Of a stretch of DNA of 64,000 nt, positions 43,201 to 52,164 are shown piece by piece. The stretch comes from Desulfonatronum thioautotrophicum (GTDB lineage Bacteria; Desulfobacterota; Desulfovibrionia; Desulfovibrionales; Desulfonatronaceae): assembly GCF_000934745.1 (NCBI RefSeq), contig NZ_JYNO01000010.1, positions 183,796-247,795 of the forward strand, in the 5' to 3' direction. Each line of letters opens with the position of its first letter. The stretch's first letter is position 1. Below the pieces are notes generated by a model. It did not search any database, was not told the DNA's origin, and saw nothing but the letters and a program-made list of their open reading frames with translations. The position numbers were made by a program, and so were the translations under genes.

Positions 43201-43794
43201 TTATATTGTTCGCGGTGGTCCCTGGTGAATCATCTCGGCCAGAGTTAGGCGAACCTTTGTCGGCTTATTGGCCATGCTTCGCAGATAGTTCATCTCCATT
43301 TCCACCAGTCGACGATAAAAATCCGTCCGGTCCAGCCTCGGTGGTGCGGCATCCTGCGATGTCATGGCCCGAGCTCGGTCCTGGCTCCGGAAACACCCTG
43401 GAAATTCCTTGAGAATGCCGTTGGGCAGGGTGAAAACGTTGGGCACGCCGTGCAACCGACAGATCATCAGCCGGTGAGCGTAGAGCACGCAGCGTCCATC
43501 CTCATTCAGCGGACACATCAGATCCGGTACGCGTTGCTCGGCCAGCACGGCTTGGGACTGTTCCACATATTCCCGGGCCCGCGAGCGGATTTCCCGCAAT
43601 TGCTTTTCCGGCAACGCCATCAGCCCCTTCCAGAGGTAGGCCCATTCCACGTGCGTGTGGTGCTGAAAATAGCTTGTGCAGCAGTTATCAGGACAGCCGG
43701 AGCAGGTCAGGCCGATTTTCGCGGCGATGTCGGCGTATCGGTTTTCCATATCCGCATAAAGCTGTGGCAAGCCGCGGAGTGGATCCTCTGGCAT
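43201..43794 (-). CDS. YkgJ-family Cys-cluster protein
   Basis: 197 residues from ATG 43794, which is preceded by a near-perfect AAGGAGGT; in-frame starts at 43821 and 43839 lack this. CSGCPDNCCTS (about residues 32-42) and the later MCPLNEDGRCVLYAHR and ICRLHGVP motifs give the CxxCxxCC-type metal centre of the family, usually zinc or iron-sulfur. Function not established. Monocistronic. Confidence 0.82.
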   Translation of the reverse strand: MPEDPLRGLPQLYADMENRYADIAAKIGLTCSGCPDNCCTSYFQHHTHVEWAYLWKGLMALPEKQLREIRSRAREYVEQSQAVLAEQRVPDLMCPLNEDGRCVLYAHRLMICRLHGVPNVFTLPNGILKEFPGCFRSQDRARAMTSQDAAPPRLDRTDFYRRLVEMEMNYLRSMANKPTKVRLTLAEMIHQGPPRTI

Positions 43795-44138
43795 GAAACC
43801 TCCTTCGCATTGTTGCGACATTATTGTTTCACCGTACATTTCGGAATGACAAAATTGGTGTGGCCGTAAAGAGTGCTTGTCGTAATAATTTAAAATTATG
43901 CATTATTTTTGAAATAATGCTCTGGCATGCTTTTTGTTTCATTCATGGATTCCGGGATCGTGCCGATCAGGGCGAGCATGCTGGAGACCGCTGCAAGCGA
44001 CAGGAATAGTCCGCGGTTCAAGGCGTCTTGGGGCATGAACCGGGGATATCGTGCGCAACCGGTCGGTTTCCTGCTGAAAACCATTTGGAATCCTTGACGG
44101 AAACATTTCGTCACAACCACTATTTCATGGGAGCGAAG
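43795..44138. other. Gene-free 340-base region
   Basis: The gap between the divergent YkgJ gene and the gene at 44139. It contains an AT-rich stretch around 43885-43920 with a 9-bp dyad (GCATTATTT / AAATAATGC at 43900-43920). A weak sigma-54-like TGGCATG-N4-TTGTT at 43922-43937 follows on the plus strand. I see no coding sequence with a ribosome site in the rest. Confidence 0.5.
43900..43920. promoter_or_regulatory. AT-rich dyad, candidate operator
   Basis: GCATTATTT-ttg-AAATAATGC, perfect over 9 bp per arm, lying between divergent genes and directly before a sigma-54-like motif on the plus strand. Typical of a regulator-binding site; no identity is proposed. Confidence 0.35.
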
Positions 44139-44387
44139 ATGCAAAAGGAAACCTTGGAAAAAGTTTTTGAGTACGCCTCGATGCCCTTGCATGGTACATT
44201 GTCACGCAAGCTGCGCAAGGGCATGAAGATCCAGATCAACGAGGGGCGGATTTATGAGAGCGCCGTCCTGTTTCTGGGCACAGAATTCATCCGGATCACG
44301 GAGAAGGATGGGGCGACCGCTGTGAACACCTACTACTCCTGGGAAGGGGTGCAGTCGATCCGCACGTACAGCCCAGAGGCTGAATAG
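44139..44387 (+). CDS. Small protein, possible Sm-like fold
   Basis: 82 residues from ATG 44139, with GGGAG five to six bases upstream; the longer frame from 44028 has no ribosome site. After a short helix (EKVFEYASMPL), the sequence alternates basic and hydrophobic strands (LRKGMKIQINEGRIYESAVL, then FLGTEFIRIT, then TYYSWEGVQSIR). The length and strand pattern resemble an Hfq/Sm-type barrel, but no family motif is certain. No neighbour indicates a role. Confidence 0.6.
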   Translation: MQKETLEKVFEYASMPLHGTLSRKLRKGMKIQINEGRIYESAVLFLGTEFIRITEKDGATAVNTYYSWEGVQSIRTYSPEAE

Positions 44388-44478
44388 GTTAAAATAAAGC
44401 CTCCCGGGTCTGGATTGTCGGAAACGGGAGCACATGGCCATGAGCCACGAACCGTCCGGTTGTGCGCGATAAACAACA

Positions 44479-45171
44479 TTATCTCCTGGCGTGCGTAAAT
44501 CCCGGCAGCGCGAGTCTGCGTTCGATATATTGCAGAAGCAGCGTAGCCAGAGTCACCAGGAGCAGGTAGTAGAGACCCAGAGCAACGAAGACCTCGATGT
44601 TTCGCCATGTTTGCTTGGCGATGGTTCGTCCGATACCGGTCAACTCGTTGAGGGTGATGATGGATGCCAGGGAAGAATACTTGATCAAATAGATGATCTC
44701 GTTGCCGCAACCGGGAAGTGCCCGGCGCATGGCCTGGGGTAGGACCACCCAGAGCACGGTTTGGGTCTTGGTCATTCCCAGAGCTTGAGCGGCCTTGATC
44801 TGCCCGTGGCGGATGGAGAGCAGGGCGCCCCGGATGTACTCGGAATGGTAGGCTCCGCTGCACAGGGTGAAACCAAGAATCGCCGCGGACATGGGCGAAA
44901 GCACGATCCGCAGGTCTCCAATCTGGAGATGGGGCAGGGCGAAATACCAGAAGAACAGCTGAACCACCAAAGGCGTGCCCCGGAAAAGCGACACGTAAAC
45001 CTCGTTGAGCAGGCGAACCGGTGCCGGGGCGTAGACCCGCAGCGAACCGACCAGCACGCCCAGGGCCAGCCCCAGCAGAGCCGAAGGCACGATCACCGCA
45101 ATGCTGATCCAGAGCCCCTGGTTCAAGGCAGGGAAAACATCATTCAGAAAAAAATGCCAGTAGTCGTTCAT
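44479..45171 (-). CDS. Polar amino-acid ABC transporter permease
   Basis: 230 residues, about five TM helices. The EAA motif is visible in IKAAQALGMTKTQTVLWVVLPQ, as in HisM/GlnP-type permeases. ATG 45171 overlaps the stop of the ATP-binding gene by 4 bases; a longer frame upstream is antisense to it. Last gene of the four-gene cassette. Forms a heterodimer with the permease encoded at 46001. Confidence 0.92.
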   Translation of the reverse strand: MNDYWHFFLNDVFPALNQGLWISIAVIVPSALLGLALGVLVGSLRVYAPAPVRLLNEVYVSLFRGTPLVVQLFFWYFALPHLQIGDLRIVLSPMSAAILGFTLCSGAYHSEYIRGALLSIRHGQIKAAQALGMTKTQTVLWVVLPQAMRRALPGCGNEIIYLIKYSSLASIITLNELTGIGRTIAKQTWRNIEVFVALGLYYLLLVTLATLLLQYIERRLALPGFTHARR

Positions 45172-46004
45172 GTCGGGCCATGACCGCCCTGGAGTTTGCC
45201 GGCCAAGGCGCTGCTTGAGGACGCACAACGACGTTCAGCCATGCCCAGGTCTCCGGAGAGTTCGTTGATCTTGGCGCAAAAGGCCATGGTTCGCGATGTG
45301 GCCCCGGGAGCCAGAAGATGTGCCGGGCTGCCGCGTTCCACGATCCGGCCTTTTTCCATGAAAAGAAATTCATGGGCCATGGTCGCGGAAAAGGCGATCT
45401 GATGGGTGGCCATGATCATGGTCATGCCGGCGGAAGCCAGAAAACGGATCACGGCCAAGACCTCGCCGATCAGTTCAGGGTCAAGCGCACTGGTGGGTTC
45501 ATCCAGAAGCAGCACCTTGGGATCCATGGCCAGGGCCCTGGCCATGGAGACCCGTTGCTTTTGGCCACCGGACAACTGAGCCGGATAAAGGTCCATCTTG
45601 TCCGCCAGGCCGACTCGGGCCAGCTCCTCCTTGGCCCGGTGGGTGGCCTGGGCCTTGGCCATGCCTTTGACCTTGATCAGGGCAATCCGCACGTTGCCCA
45701 GTGCGGTCAGGTGGTCGAAAAGGTTGAAGTCCTGAAAAATCATGCCAACCTGTTGCCGGAAAGCGCAAAGCTCTTTGCGGCTCGTGGCCTTGAACTCCCG
45801 GCCATCCAGCCAGATTCGGCCTTGGTCCGGATGGTGCAGAAAATTCAAGCATTGCAAAAGGGTGCTTTTGCCCGAACCGGATGGTCCGATCAGGATTTTT
45901 ACCTCGCCCCGGTTGACGGTCAGGGAGACGTCGTTGAGAACGAGTTGGTCGCCCAGGGTCTTGTGGATTCCTTCAACGCGGAGGATGGGTTGTGGCGTGG
46001 TCAT
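45168..46004 (-). CDS. Polar amino-acid ABC transporter ATP-binding protein
   Basis: 278 residues. Walker A GPSGSGKST (about 38-46), signature LSGGQKQRVSMARALAMDP, Walker B VLLLDEPTSALDPEL and switch MATHQIAF. The order and sequence are of the GlnQ/HisP group. About 30 extra C-terminal residues follow the domain. Overlaps both neighbours by 4 bases, so expression is coupled. Confidence 0.93.
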   Translation of the reverse strand: MTTPQPILRVEGIHKTLGDQLVLNDVSLTVNRGEVKILIGPSGSGKSTLLQCLNFLHHPDQGRIWLDGREFKATSRKELCAFRQQVGMIFQDFNLFDHLTALGNVRIALIKVKGMAKAQATHRAKEELARVGLADKMDLYPAQLSGGQKQRVSMARALAMDPKVLLLDEPTSALDPELIGEVLAVIRFLASAGMTMIMATHQIAFSATMAHEFLFMEKGRIVERGSPAHLLAPGATSRTMAFCAKINELSGDLGMAERRCASSSSALAGKLQGGHGPT

Positions 46005-46714
46005 GACATGCTTCCTTGGCGAGCGTAACCGGGGATGCGCACCTTTCGTTCCAGGGTCTTCAATGCCCTGATTCCCATGTGGGTCAGGAGATAGAAGAGC
46101 ACGCCGGCTACCAGGGCGAAGGGCAACGGCTCATGGGTCAGGGCGGCCACGGTGCGGGTTCGGGACATGATTTCCATGACCCCGATGGCAAATGCCAGGG
46201 CCGAATCCTTGAGCAGGATGGAGTATTCATTGGACCAGCCCGGAATGGACAGCCGCAGGGCCTGGGGCAGGATAATGCTCCGGACGGCCTGTGCCTCGGT
46301 CATGCCCAGGGCCTGTGCTGCCTTGAGCTGGCCTTCGGGCAGGGCCTGGATGGATCCGCGAAAAATTTGTGATTGGTAGGCCGCGCTGGTCAGGCCGAGC
46401 ACCAGCAAGGCCGCCAGAAAGGCGCTGTCCAGCCCGAGACCGGCCAGTTGGGGAACTTGGCTGAGATAGGCCAGGATGCCGAAATAAAAGAGGTAGAGCT
46501 GGACAAGGATGGGAATCCCGCGGAACAACCAAACGTAGATACCGATGAATCCCCGCACTGTTCTTGTTCCGTACACCTGGCCCACGGCCAGGGGGATTCC
46601 CAGGCACAGCCCAAGGAGCATGGCCCCGAAGACCAGGCTCAGTGTCCAGGTGATCCCGCCCAGGATAAACGGCAGGGATTCCCAGATAACGGGCATTGTT
46701 TTGGCAAAGTCCAT
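46001..46714 (-). CDS. Polar amino-acid ABC transporter permease
   Basis: 237 residues from ATG 46714; a longer frame upstream has no ribosome site. Five or so TM helices with EAA loop LKAAQALGMTEAQAVRSIILPQ. It pairs with the second permease. The gene follows the binding-protein gene by 117 bases, which contain a 10-bp hairpin, and overlaps the ATP-binding gene by 4 bases. Confidence 0.92.
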   Translation of the reverse strand: MDFAKTMPVIWESLPFILGGITWTLSLVFGAMLLGLCLGIPLAVGQVYGTRTVRGFIGIYVWLFRGIPILVQLYLFYFGILAYLSQVPQLAGLGLDSAFLAALLVLGLTSAAYQSQIFRGSIQALPEGQLKAAQALGMTEAQAVRSIILPQALRLSIPGWSNEYSILLKDSALAFAIGVMEIMSRTRTVAALTHEPLPFALVAGVLFYLLTHMGIRALKTLERKVRIPGYARQGSMS

Positions 46715-46769
46715 CGGGGTGCCTGGTGGTCGGTGAAATGAGTCCGGTGGTTGGTTCAGAGGGTGGTGC

Positions 46770-46795
46770 GCCGTGGGGGCACTGTCCCCCACGGC
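46770..46795 (-). other. Intercistronic hairpin in the amino-acid ABC operon
   Basis: GCCGTGGGGG-cactgt-CCCCCACGGC, a perfect 10-bp stem without a T-run, between the binding-protein gene and the first permease. Such hairpins protect the abundant upstream part of the message and lower downstream expression. Confidence 0.65.
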
Positions 46796-46808
46796 ATTGA
46801 CGTGTTAC

Positions 46809-46836
46809 CTGGGGCTGCTACTCTGGGGCTGCTACT
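46809..46836. repeat. 14-bp tandem duplication
   Basis: CTGGGGCTGCTACT repeated twice head to tail, overlapping the stop codon of the binding-protein gene. A small recent duplication. Confidence 0.8.
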
Positions 46837-47584
46837 CAAGTTCCCATCTCTGCTTCAGTTCGACCCAGTATGGATCGGCCATCAGCTTCTTCAGTCCCTC
46901 GTTGAGCATGTTCAGCAGTTCCGTGTCGGTTTTACGGACGGCGTAACCGTACCCGTCCGGCGGAACGTCGAAGGTGCCGACGGTTTTGAAGGGGCGTCCT
47001 CTCTTGACTTCCCGGGCAATGGAACTGTCCATGGCCGAGCCGTGGATGCGACCGATGGGCAGGTCCTGCATGGACAGGTCCGTGGAATCGTAGGCGACGA
47101 TTTCGAAATTCATGCCCGGCTCCTTGGCCATATCGATGAGCAGGGTATGGGTGTTTGTGCCTCGTTGGACGCCGATTCTCTTGCCCGTGGTGAACATTTC
47201 ATCAAAGGTGGCGGTTTCATTTGCATTGACCACCAGAACCTGGGTGACTTCATAGTACGGGATGGTGAAGTTGACCACCTTTTTCCGTTCCTCGGTGATG
47301 CTCATACCCGAGGCAATGAAGTCGATGCGGTTGGTATTCAAGGCCGGGATGATTCCGTCCCAATCCATGGGCTGATGCCGGACGGAAAAGCCCTTTTTGT
47401 CGGCAATCCAGTTGACGGCATCCACGTCAAAGCCAGCCGGATTGCCCTGGGTGTCCACGAAGCCAAATGGTGGAAAACCGAAGTCAATGCCATTGACCAG
47501 TGTCCTCTCGGCCCAGGCCGGGCCACTGAAGGCGAGGCAAAGCACCAGTGCCGCTAAAACGCCGAAACGTGATCCCTTCGCCAT
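46832..47584 (-). CDS. Polar amino-acid ABC transporter periplasmic binding protein
   Basis: 250 residues. Signal peptide cleaved near AWAE, then a family 3 solute-binding fold: NGIDFGFPPFGFVDTQGNP, GIIPALNTNRIDFIASGMSI, FTIPYYEVTQVLVV and a final PYWVELKQRWEL. The acidic and aromatic residues lining the site are as in arginine/glutamine-type proteins; I cannot specify which amino acid. AAGGAG lies 7 bases before the ATG. First gene of the operon. Confidence 0.92.
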   Translation of the reverse strand: MAKGSRFGVLAALVLCLAFSGPAWAERTLVNGIDFGFPPFGFVDTQGNPAGFDVDAVNWIADKKGFSVRHQPMDWDGIIPALNTNRIDFIASGMSITEERKKVVNFTIPYYEVTQVLVVNANETATFDEMFTTGKRIGVQRGTNTHTLLIDMAKEPGMNFEIVAYDSTDLSMQDLPIGRIHGSAMDSSIAREVKRGRPFKTVGTFDVPPDGYGYAVRKTDTELLNMLNEGLKKLMADPYWVELKQRWELE

Positions 47585-47919
47585 ACGTCAGCTCCTTGGT
47601 AGAAGTGGTTTGAATTGACCTGCCCATTTTCGCGGCACATCCCCATGATGGTCGCGTCAATGCAGGGAACGGTAAAGCGCCATCCGCGCATAGCAAAGAG
47701 CCGACATCCAGGCAAGGTGGGATTGTGAAGAGGGCAGGGCTACGTCGCCGCGTCCGAGCCCCGCGTGCTGCTTCAGGGCTGCGTGCCTGGGGCCGCTTGG
47801 GGCCGCGTTGTCATCCCGGAAAGCTTATTGTAGGCTTTCGGCTTTTGACGACAAATAAAGAAAGGGCAGGGGGCCGAATCGGCTCTCTCTATCTCTGATA
47901 CGTGAGCAAGTGGATGGGT
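47585..47919. other. Divergent intergenic region
   Basis: 335 bases between the amino-acid transporter and the lpt operon. Promoters for both sides must lie here, but I find no high-quality pair. It contains a terminator-like hairpin on the plus strand at 47816-47846. Confidence 0.5.
47816..47846 (+). terminator. Terminator-like hairpin
   Basis: CC-g-GAAAGC pairs with GCTTTC-GG (8 bp with one bulged base), then CTTTT follows. No annotated plus-strand gene ends before it, so it may end a short leader or small RNA ahead of the lpt operon. Confidence 0.35.
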
Positions 47920-48129
47920 ATGCACACAGTCTCAATGACCGAACCGATCAGGCGCGCCGTGGCCTGGGTCGATGAAACCCTTCGGGAACATCCCGAACGC
48001 CAACTGTCCACGGTCTTGGCCGAGGCCGGAATGCGGTTCAACCTGGGGCCCGGCGATGGACGCTTTTTGGAGCGGTTTTTCCGCTCTGACGGCTCTTCCG
48101 AAAGCACCGGGGAAAGCGAGTCCTCTTGA
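47920..48129 (+). CDS. Small protein upstream of lptF
   Basis: About 69 residues (start not decided: GTG 47902, ATG 47914, 47920 or 47935; no strong ribosome site). Core sequence RRAVAWVDETLREHPE then LSTVLAEAGMRFNLGPGDGR looks like a two- or three-helix domain. Its TGA overlaps the TTG start of lptF, so it is translated with it. Probably a conserved lineage-specific gene of unknown function. Confidence 0.6.
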   Translation: MHTVSMTEPIRRAVAWVDETLREHPERQLSTVLAEAGMRFNLGPGDGRFLERFFRSDGSSESTGESESS

Positions 48130-49337
48130 ACTTTTCCGCCTATCTTCCCCATCGCTGGACGCTGCTCCAGAAGCGGGTCTTCCAGGAAATCTGTGTTCTT
48201 TTCTTTCTGACCTGGTCCGGGTTGATTTCCCTGCTCCTTGTCGGACGCCTGTTGCAGTTGCGCGAGTTGTTTCTGCATCAGCAGGTGTCTACCCTGGACA
48301 TCATCCGTCTGTTTGTATTTCTGAGTCCGTTCTTCCTGTTCATGCTCATTCCAGTGGCTTGCCTGCTGAGTATTTTTCTTGTTTTTTTGAGGATGAGCAA
48401 CGATCGGGAACTGATCGCCTTGAAATCCGGTGGAGTCAGTCTGTACCAGATTTTACCGGCTCCAATCGTCTTTTCCCTCGTCGCGTCGATTCTGGCCCTG
48501 GTGGTCAGCCTGGGGGGGATTTCCTGGGGCTTTGACAATTTTCGCAGGATCGCTCTGGAATTGGCCCATTCCAAAACCCAGATGGTCTTGCAACCGGGAA
48601 TCTTTCATAAAGACTTTCCAGGGTTGACGATCTTTGCAAGGAACGTGGACGCCGATCAACGGCTGCGCCAGGTTTTTGTTGAGGATCAGACCCGCCCCGA
48701 GATCACCGCGGTTATTGTCGCCCCGGTGGGCTACGTGGTTACCGAGCCCCAGGAAGGCCGCATCCTCTTTGCCTTGGAGCATGGCCGGATCTATCGCTTG
48801 CAGCAAAATGCCATCACCGAATTGCGCTTCGAGACCTATCTTGTCCGCCTGGACTTGGACCAGTTGCTGATGGGTATATCCGTGCGGGAGCCTCGGCCCA
48901 AGGAAATGTCCTGGGCGGAGTTGCGGAGTTGGTCCGCGATGCCTGACCTGGTGGAGCAGCGGGGTGAAGAGTTTGCCAACCGGGTGGCGGTGGAGATCCA
49001 GAAGCGCTGGGTCGTCCCCGTGGCCTGTCTGATTTTAGGGCTGCTGGCCATCCCTCTGGCCCAGGCTTTTGAAGGGTTGAAACGTCAGTATGCCTTGATT
49101 CTGATCATGGGCGTGTTTTTCGTGTTCTATGGCATGTTTTCCACCGGCATTGTCCTTGGAGAGCTGGGCATTGTCCCCGCCTATCTGCCACTTTGGGGAC
49201 AAATGCTGCTTTTCGGGGCCATGGCCGGATTGGGAATCTGGTTCGCGGCCCAGGAGCGCGGGTTGCGCATTGGCGAGTGGATTGCCCACCTGCAAATATT
49301 TCTGAACCGGAAAGCAAACTCGGCCGGCCCTTCATGA
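48126..49337 (+). CDS. lptF: LPS export permease LptF
   Basis: 403 residues. Three N-terminal and three C-terminal TM helices flank a periplasmic beta-jellyroll of about 200 residues, the LptF/LptG layout. MSNDRELIALKSGGVSLYQI is the family's N-terminal motif. With LptG and LptB it extracts LPS from the inner membrane. Start is TTG 48126, overlapping the preceding stop; the stop overlaps lptG by 4 bases. Confidence 0.9.
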   Translation: MNFSAYLPHRWTLLQKRVFQEICVLFFLTWSGLISLLLVGRLLQLRELFLHQQVSTLDIIRLFVFLSPFFLFMLIPVACLLSIFLVFLRMSNDRELIALKSGGVSLYQILPAPIVFSLVASILALVVSLGGISWGFDNFRRIALELAHSKTQMVLQPGIFHKDFPGLTIFARNVDADQRLRQVFVEDQTRPEITAVIVAPVGYVVTEPQEGRILFALEHGRIYRLQQNAITELRFETYLVRLDLDQLLMGISVREPRPKEMSWAELRSWSAMPDLVEQRGEEFANRVAVEIQKRWVVPVACLILGLLAIPLAQAFEGLKRQYALILIMGVFFVFYGMFSTGIVLGELGIVPAYLPLWGQMLLFGAMAGLGIWFAAQERGLRIGEWIAHLQIFLNRKANSAGPS

Positions 49338-50512
49338 ATTCCCCATCCTTCAAGCTTCCCCCTCCGGCCTCCGCACCCGGATCCACAATCCTGCGCTATA
49401 TATCCGGTCAGCGCCTGAATGTTCTCCAGAAGTATCTTTTGGTTCAGAATTTGTTTTTGGCAGGATTGTGTCTGGGTGTCGGCGCGTGCATCTACCTCCT
49501 CCAGGATCTTGTGGAGAATCTGGATCGATTCGTCGAGTCCGGCGTGGGCGTCGGGGTGATGATCGCCTACTTTCTGGCCAAGCTCCCCTTGATCCTTTCC
49601 CAGATCCTTCCGGCGGTGTTTTTGGTGGCGTTGATTGTGCAGATCGGCCTTCTCGTCCGCCACCGGGAATTGTTGGCCTTGCAGTCCGGTGGTGTTTCCT
49701 ATGGAGCACTGGTTCGCTTTTTTGCCGTGTACGGTTTTGCCTGGTGCCTTTTCCAGCTCCTGCTGTCCCAGGGACTTGCCGTGGCCGGTCAGCGGACCAT
49801 GGATCGCATTTGGGAGGAGAAGGTTCTCCAGCAAACACCTGGTGTCGTGGAAATCGAAAACGTTTGGTTTTTGAACGGGCCATACATCGTCAGCGTCGAT
49901 AGAGCGCTTCCAGGTGCAGGAACAGGTTCCGGCGTGGCCGTGTATACATACGGGGAGGGCAACGTTCTGCGAGAGATCATTGTCGCGGAAACGTTTGTGG
50001 CTCGTGAACGGGAATGGTTGCTCCAGAACGTCCGGCTGTATGATGTCGACTCTTTTGATGTCAGGGAGCTGCCCACACACACGTTGGCAATAACCCAGGA
50101 TTTAGACGCCTTCAGTGTTTTGCAGGCTCGATTTGATCCCGCCGCACTGTCACTCATTGAACTGGGCCGGATCATTGCCTACCTGGAGGGAACCGGCTCC
50201 AATGTTGAACGGCTGCGCACCGCATGGCATATGAAATGGTCCTATGCATTTTCCCTGCTGGTGATGGTGCTTATTGCCCTGGCACTGTACACGATTTTTG
50301 ACAGCGTCTACGTGAATATTGCCATAGGGCTGGCCATCGTGTTCGTGTACTATGTGCTTTTCGTGCTCGGGGTTTCCCTGGGAGAACGCGGCTTTCTCTC
50401 TCCATTGCTTGGTGCGTGGCTTGGGAACATCCTCTTTGCGCTTTCAGCCGGAGGGCGACTGCTCTGGCACTTTGTTCCCGGCGATCCCCTCAAAATTTTT
50501 CAGGCCAAATAG
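49334..50512 (+). CDS. lptG: LPS export permease LptG
   Basis: 392 residues from ATG 49334 (overlapping the lptF TGA); a longer frame upstream is in lptF. The same two-times-three TM plan with a periplasmic jellyroll. LVRHRELLALQSGGVSYGAL is the conserved N-terminal loop. A potential lipopolysaccharide transport partner of LptF. Confidence 0.9.
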   Translation: MNSPSFKLPPPASAPGSTILRYISGQRLNVLQKYLLVQNLFLAGLCLGVGACIYLLQDLVENLDRFVESGVGVGVMIAYFLAKLPLILSQILPAVFLVALIVQIGLLVRHRELLALQSGGVSYGALVRFFAVYGFAWCLFQLLLSQGLAVAGQRTMDRIWEEKVLQQTPGVVEIENVWFLNGPYIVSVDRALPGAGTGSGVAVYTYGEGNVLREIIVAETFVAREREWLLQNVRLYDVDSFDVRELPTHTLAITQDLDAFSVLQARFDPAALSLIELGRIIAYLEGTGSNVERLRTAWHMKWSYAFSLLVMVLIALALYTIFDSVYVNIAIGLAIVFVYYVLFVLGVSLGERGFLSPLLGAWLGNILFALSAGGRLLWHFVPGDPLKIFQAK

Positions 50513-50545
50513 GCCGCAACAACCCAATAACAATCCAGCACGCTC

Positions 50546-51505
50546 ATGCCCACCAAGCTTGAGACGGAATCCGTTTTGAAGCCCGGACTTTGGAATCGGC
50601 TGTCTTCTTCCGCACTCGTGTGGTGGATCGGTGCCAGCGGGTTGATCGGTTTGCTTCTCAGTATTCCACTTGTGCATGGTGACCTTCCAGCCACAGCCTG
50701 GGCCATCCACCTTCAACAGGACATTCCCTGGCTGCAGTGGTGGTCTGATTTCTCGGACCGCTCCCTCTTTCAAGGAGGACCACTTGGTGCCCAGGATGCA
50801 ACATACATTACGGTTGTTCTGGCGCTGATCGTTTACTGGTGTGCCTTTTTCCCCGCTTGGGCCGCAAAAGCCACGCGTGTCCGGTTGATTGCCGGATATT
50901 ATCTCTCGTGCATGCTCCTTTTCTTGGTGACCAATCGCGGTATGAAAGCTCTTTTTCAAAGGGCACGGCCGTTGGACGTTCTTCGGGGTGAGCAAACCTT
51001 TTCTTCAATTTGGCTTATCGGTTCATACGAACTTTCTGAAGCAGCCAGCAAAGGCAGCTTCACCTCCGGACATACCACCACGGCCATGTTTCTTGTGCCT
51101 TTGGGTATCTTTATATGGTACTCGTCACACCGCCTGGTCGCATGGTTTGTCCTCTTTCTTGCCTTGGGATGGGGCGGGCTCGTGGGGTTTGGCAGGGTAT
51201 TGAGAGGTTCGCACTATCCTGGTGATGTGCTTTGGGCGATAATTATCTGTCTTTGGATCAGTATCATGGTTGCCTCACTTTTTTTCACTTTGGAAAAACG
51301 TACCAAAGCGTCCGCCGTTCCACGAGTCTGGGAGCTTTGCCTGGGTATTGGGATCGCTCTTGGCATGTGCGCCCTCTTTGCCTTTCAGATCAGCATTGTC
51401 CAGCTTGTTTATCAGCCGACCTGGTACTGGCCGCTGGTCGCGATCCTTGGCGCATTTTCAGCCTGGTTTTCTTTTGTTCGCGTCGCACAATTCATCCGAC
51501 AATGA
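50546..51505 (+). CDS. PAP2-family phosphatase
   Basis: 319 residues, about six TM helices. The three motifs of the acid phosphatase superfamily are present: KALFQRARP (KxxxxxxRP), GSFTSGHTTT (PSGH-type) and GRVLRGSHYPGD (SRxxxxxHxxxD-type). Typical of lipid phosphatases such as undecaprenyl-pyrophosphate or lipid A 1-phosphatases. Lies 33 bases after lptG in the same transcript, which suggests a role in envelope lipid metabolism. The next gene is after a terminator. Confidence 0.88.
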   Translation: MPTKLETESVLKPGLWNRLSSSALVWWIGASGLIGLLLSIPLVHGDLPATAWAIHLQQDIPWLQWWSDFSDRSLFQGGPLGAQDATYITVVLALIVYWCAFFPAWAAKATRVRLIAGYYLSCMLLFLVTNRGMKALFQRARPLDVLRGEQTFSSIWLIGSYELSEAASKGSFTSGHTTTAMFLVPLGIFIWYSSHRLVAWFVLFLALGWGGLVGFGRVLRGSHYPGDVLWAIIICLWISIMVASLFFTLEKRTKASAVPRVWELCLGIGIALGMCALFAFQISIVQLVYQPTWYWPLVAILGAFSAWFSFVRVAQFIRQ

Positions 51506-51617
51506 ATGCGCCCCGGAGCAAAGATCGGTTCTTTTTTCACCCACTTTCCATCAGTATAGCTTCCCACCCATCTTCATACATCCTGGAATGTTGCAATTGC
51601 TTTACCGCACCCTTGGT

Positions 51618-51658
51618 GTGAAAAACTCACCTGAATAATTCAGTGTTCTTTTTTTCAC
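51618..51658 (+). terminator. Terminator after the PAP2 gene
   Basis: CTGAA-taa-TTCAG inner stem, extended outwards by GTGAAAAA pairing with TTTTTCAC, with a T-run on the plus strand. It separates the lpt/PAP2 transcript from the nuo operon. Confidence 0.65.
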
Positions 51659-51662
51659 ATCC

Positions 51663-51691
51663 TTGACACAATGGCGTGCAATAGCTAGCGT
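51663..51691 (+). promoter_or_regulatory. Promoter of the nuo operon
   Basis: Perfect -35 TTGACA (51663-51668), 17 bases, then TAGCGT (51686-51691), directly after a terminator and about 90 bases before the nuoA ATG. The only strong candidate in this gap. Confidence 0.6.
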
Positions 51692-51783
51692 AAACATATC
51701 TACTCAAATTGATTGTTTTTTTTCATTAATACTTTTCCAGGTTCTGCGGTATTTCTTTGTAAAAGGCGACAAGGTGGTGTTCC

Positions 51784-52164
51784 ATGGTTTTCAGCTGGTT
51801 TCATCTGGCCCTCATTATTTTCCTCTTGGCTGGTGCTCTGTTTGCCGCCGGTCCGCTGCTCATTTCCCGACTGATCGCCCCCCGCTTCAAGGGTGGAGAT
51901 ATCGGGCTACCCTATGAATGCGGTATCCGGCCACAGGGGAGCGCCTGGTCTCGATTTGGAGTGAATTACTACTTTTATGCCCTGATATTTCTCGCATTTG
52001 AGGTGGATATCCTTTATCTGTTTCCGGTGGCCACCTATTATCCGCACTCCGAGGGATTCCTGCCGCTGATCAAGCTCTTCATCTTTCTGTTTATTCTGGG
52101 TGTCTCCATCATTTATTTCTGGCGCAAAGGAGTATTCTCATGGCCGAGGCGGATTTCTCTTTAA
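51784..52164 (+). CDS. nuoA: NADH-quinone oxidoreductase-like subunit A
   Basis: 126 residues, three TM helices. [20 protein letters not shown] and [14 protein letters not shown] are the conserved NuoA loop and helix. AAGGTGGT precedes the ATG. Its 3' end overlaps nuoB by 25 bases in another frame. First gene of the operon, behind the promoter at 51663. Confidence 0.95.
   Translation: MVFSWFHLALIIFLLAGALFAAGPLLISRLIAPRFKGGDIGLPYECGIRPQGSAWSRFGVNYYFYALIFLAFEVDILYLFPVATYYPHSEGFLPLIKLFIFLFILGVSIIYFWRKGVFSWPRRISL

Noticed and set aside
43201..43412. Plus-strand frame over the YkgJ gene end
   Set aside because: It is antisense to the cysteine-cluster gene and rich in Ser/Pro; no start signal.
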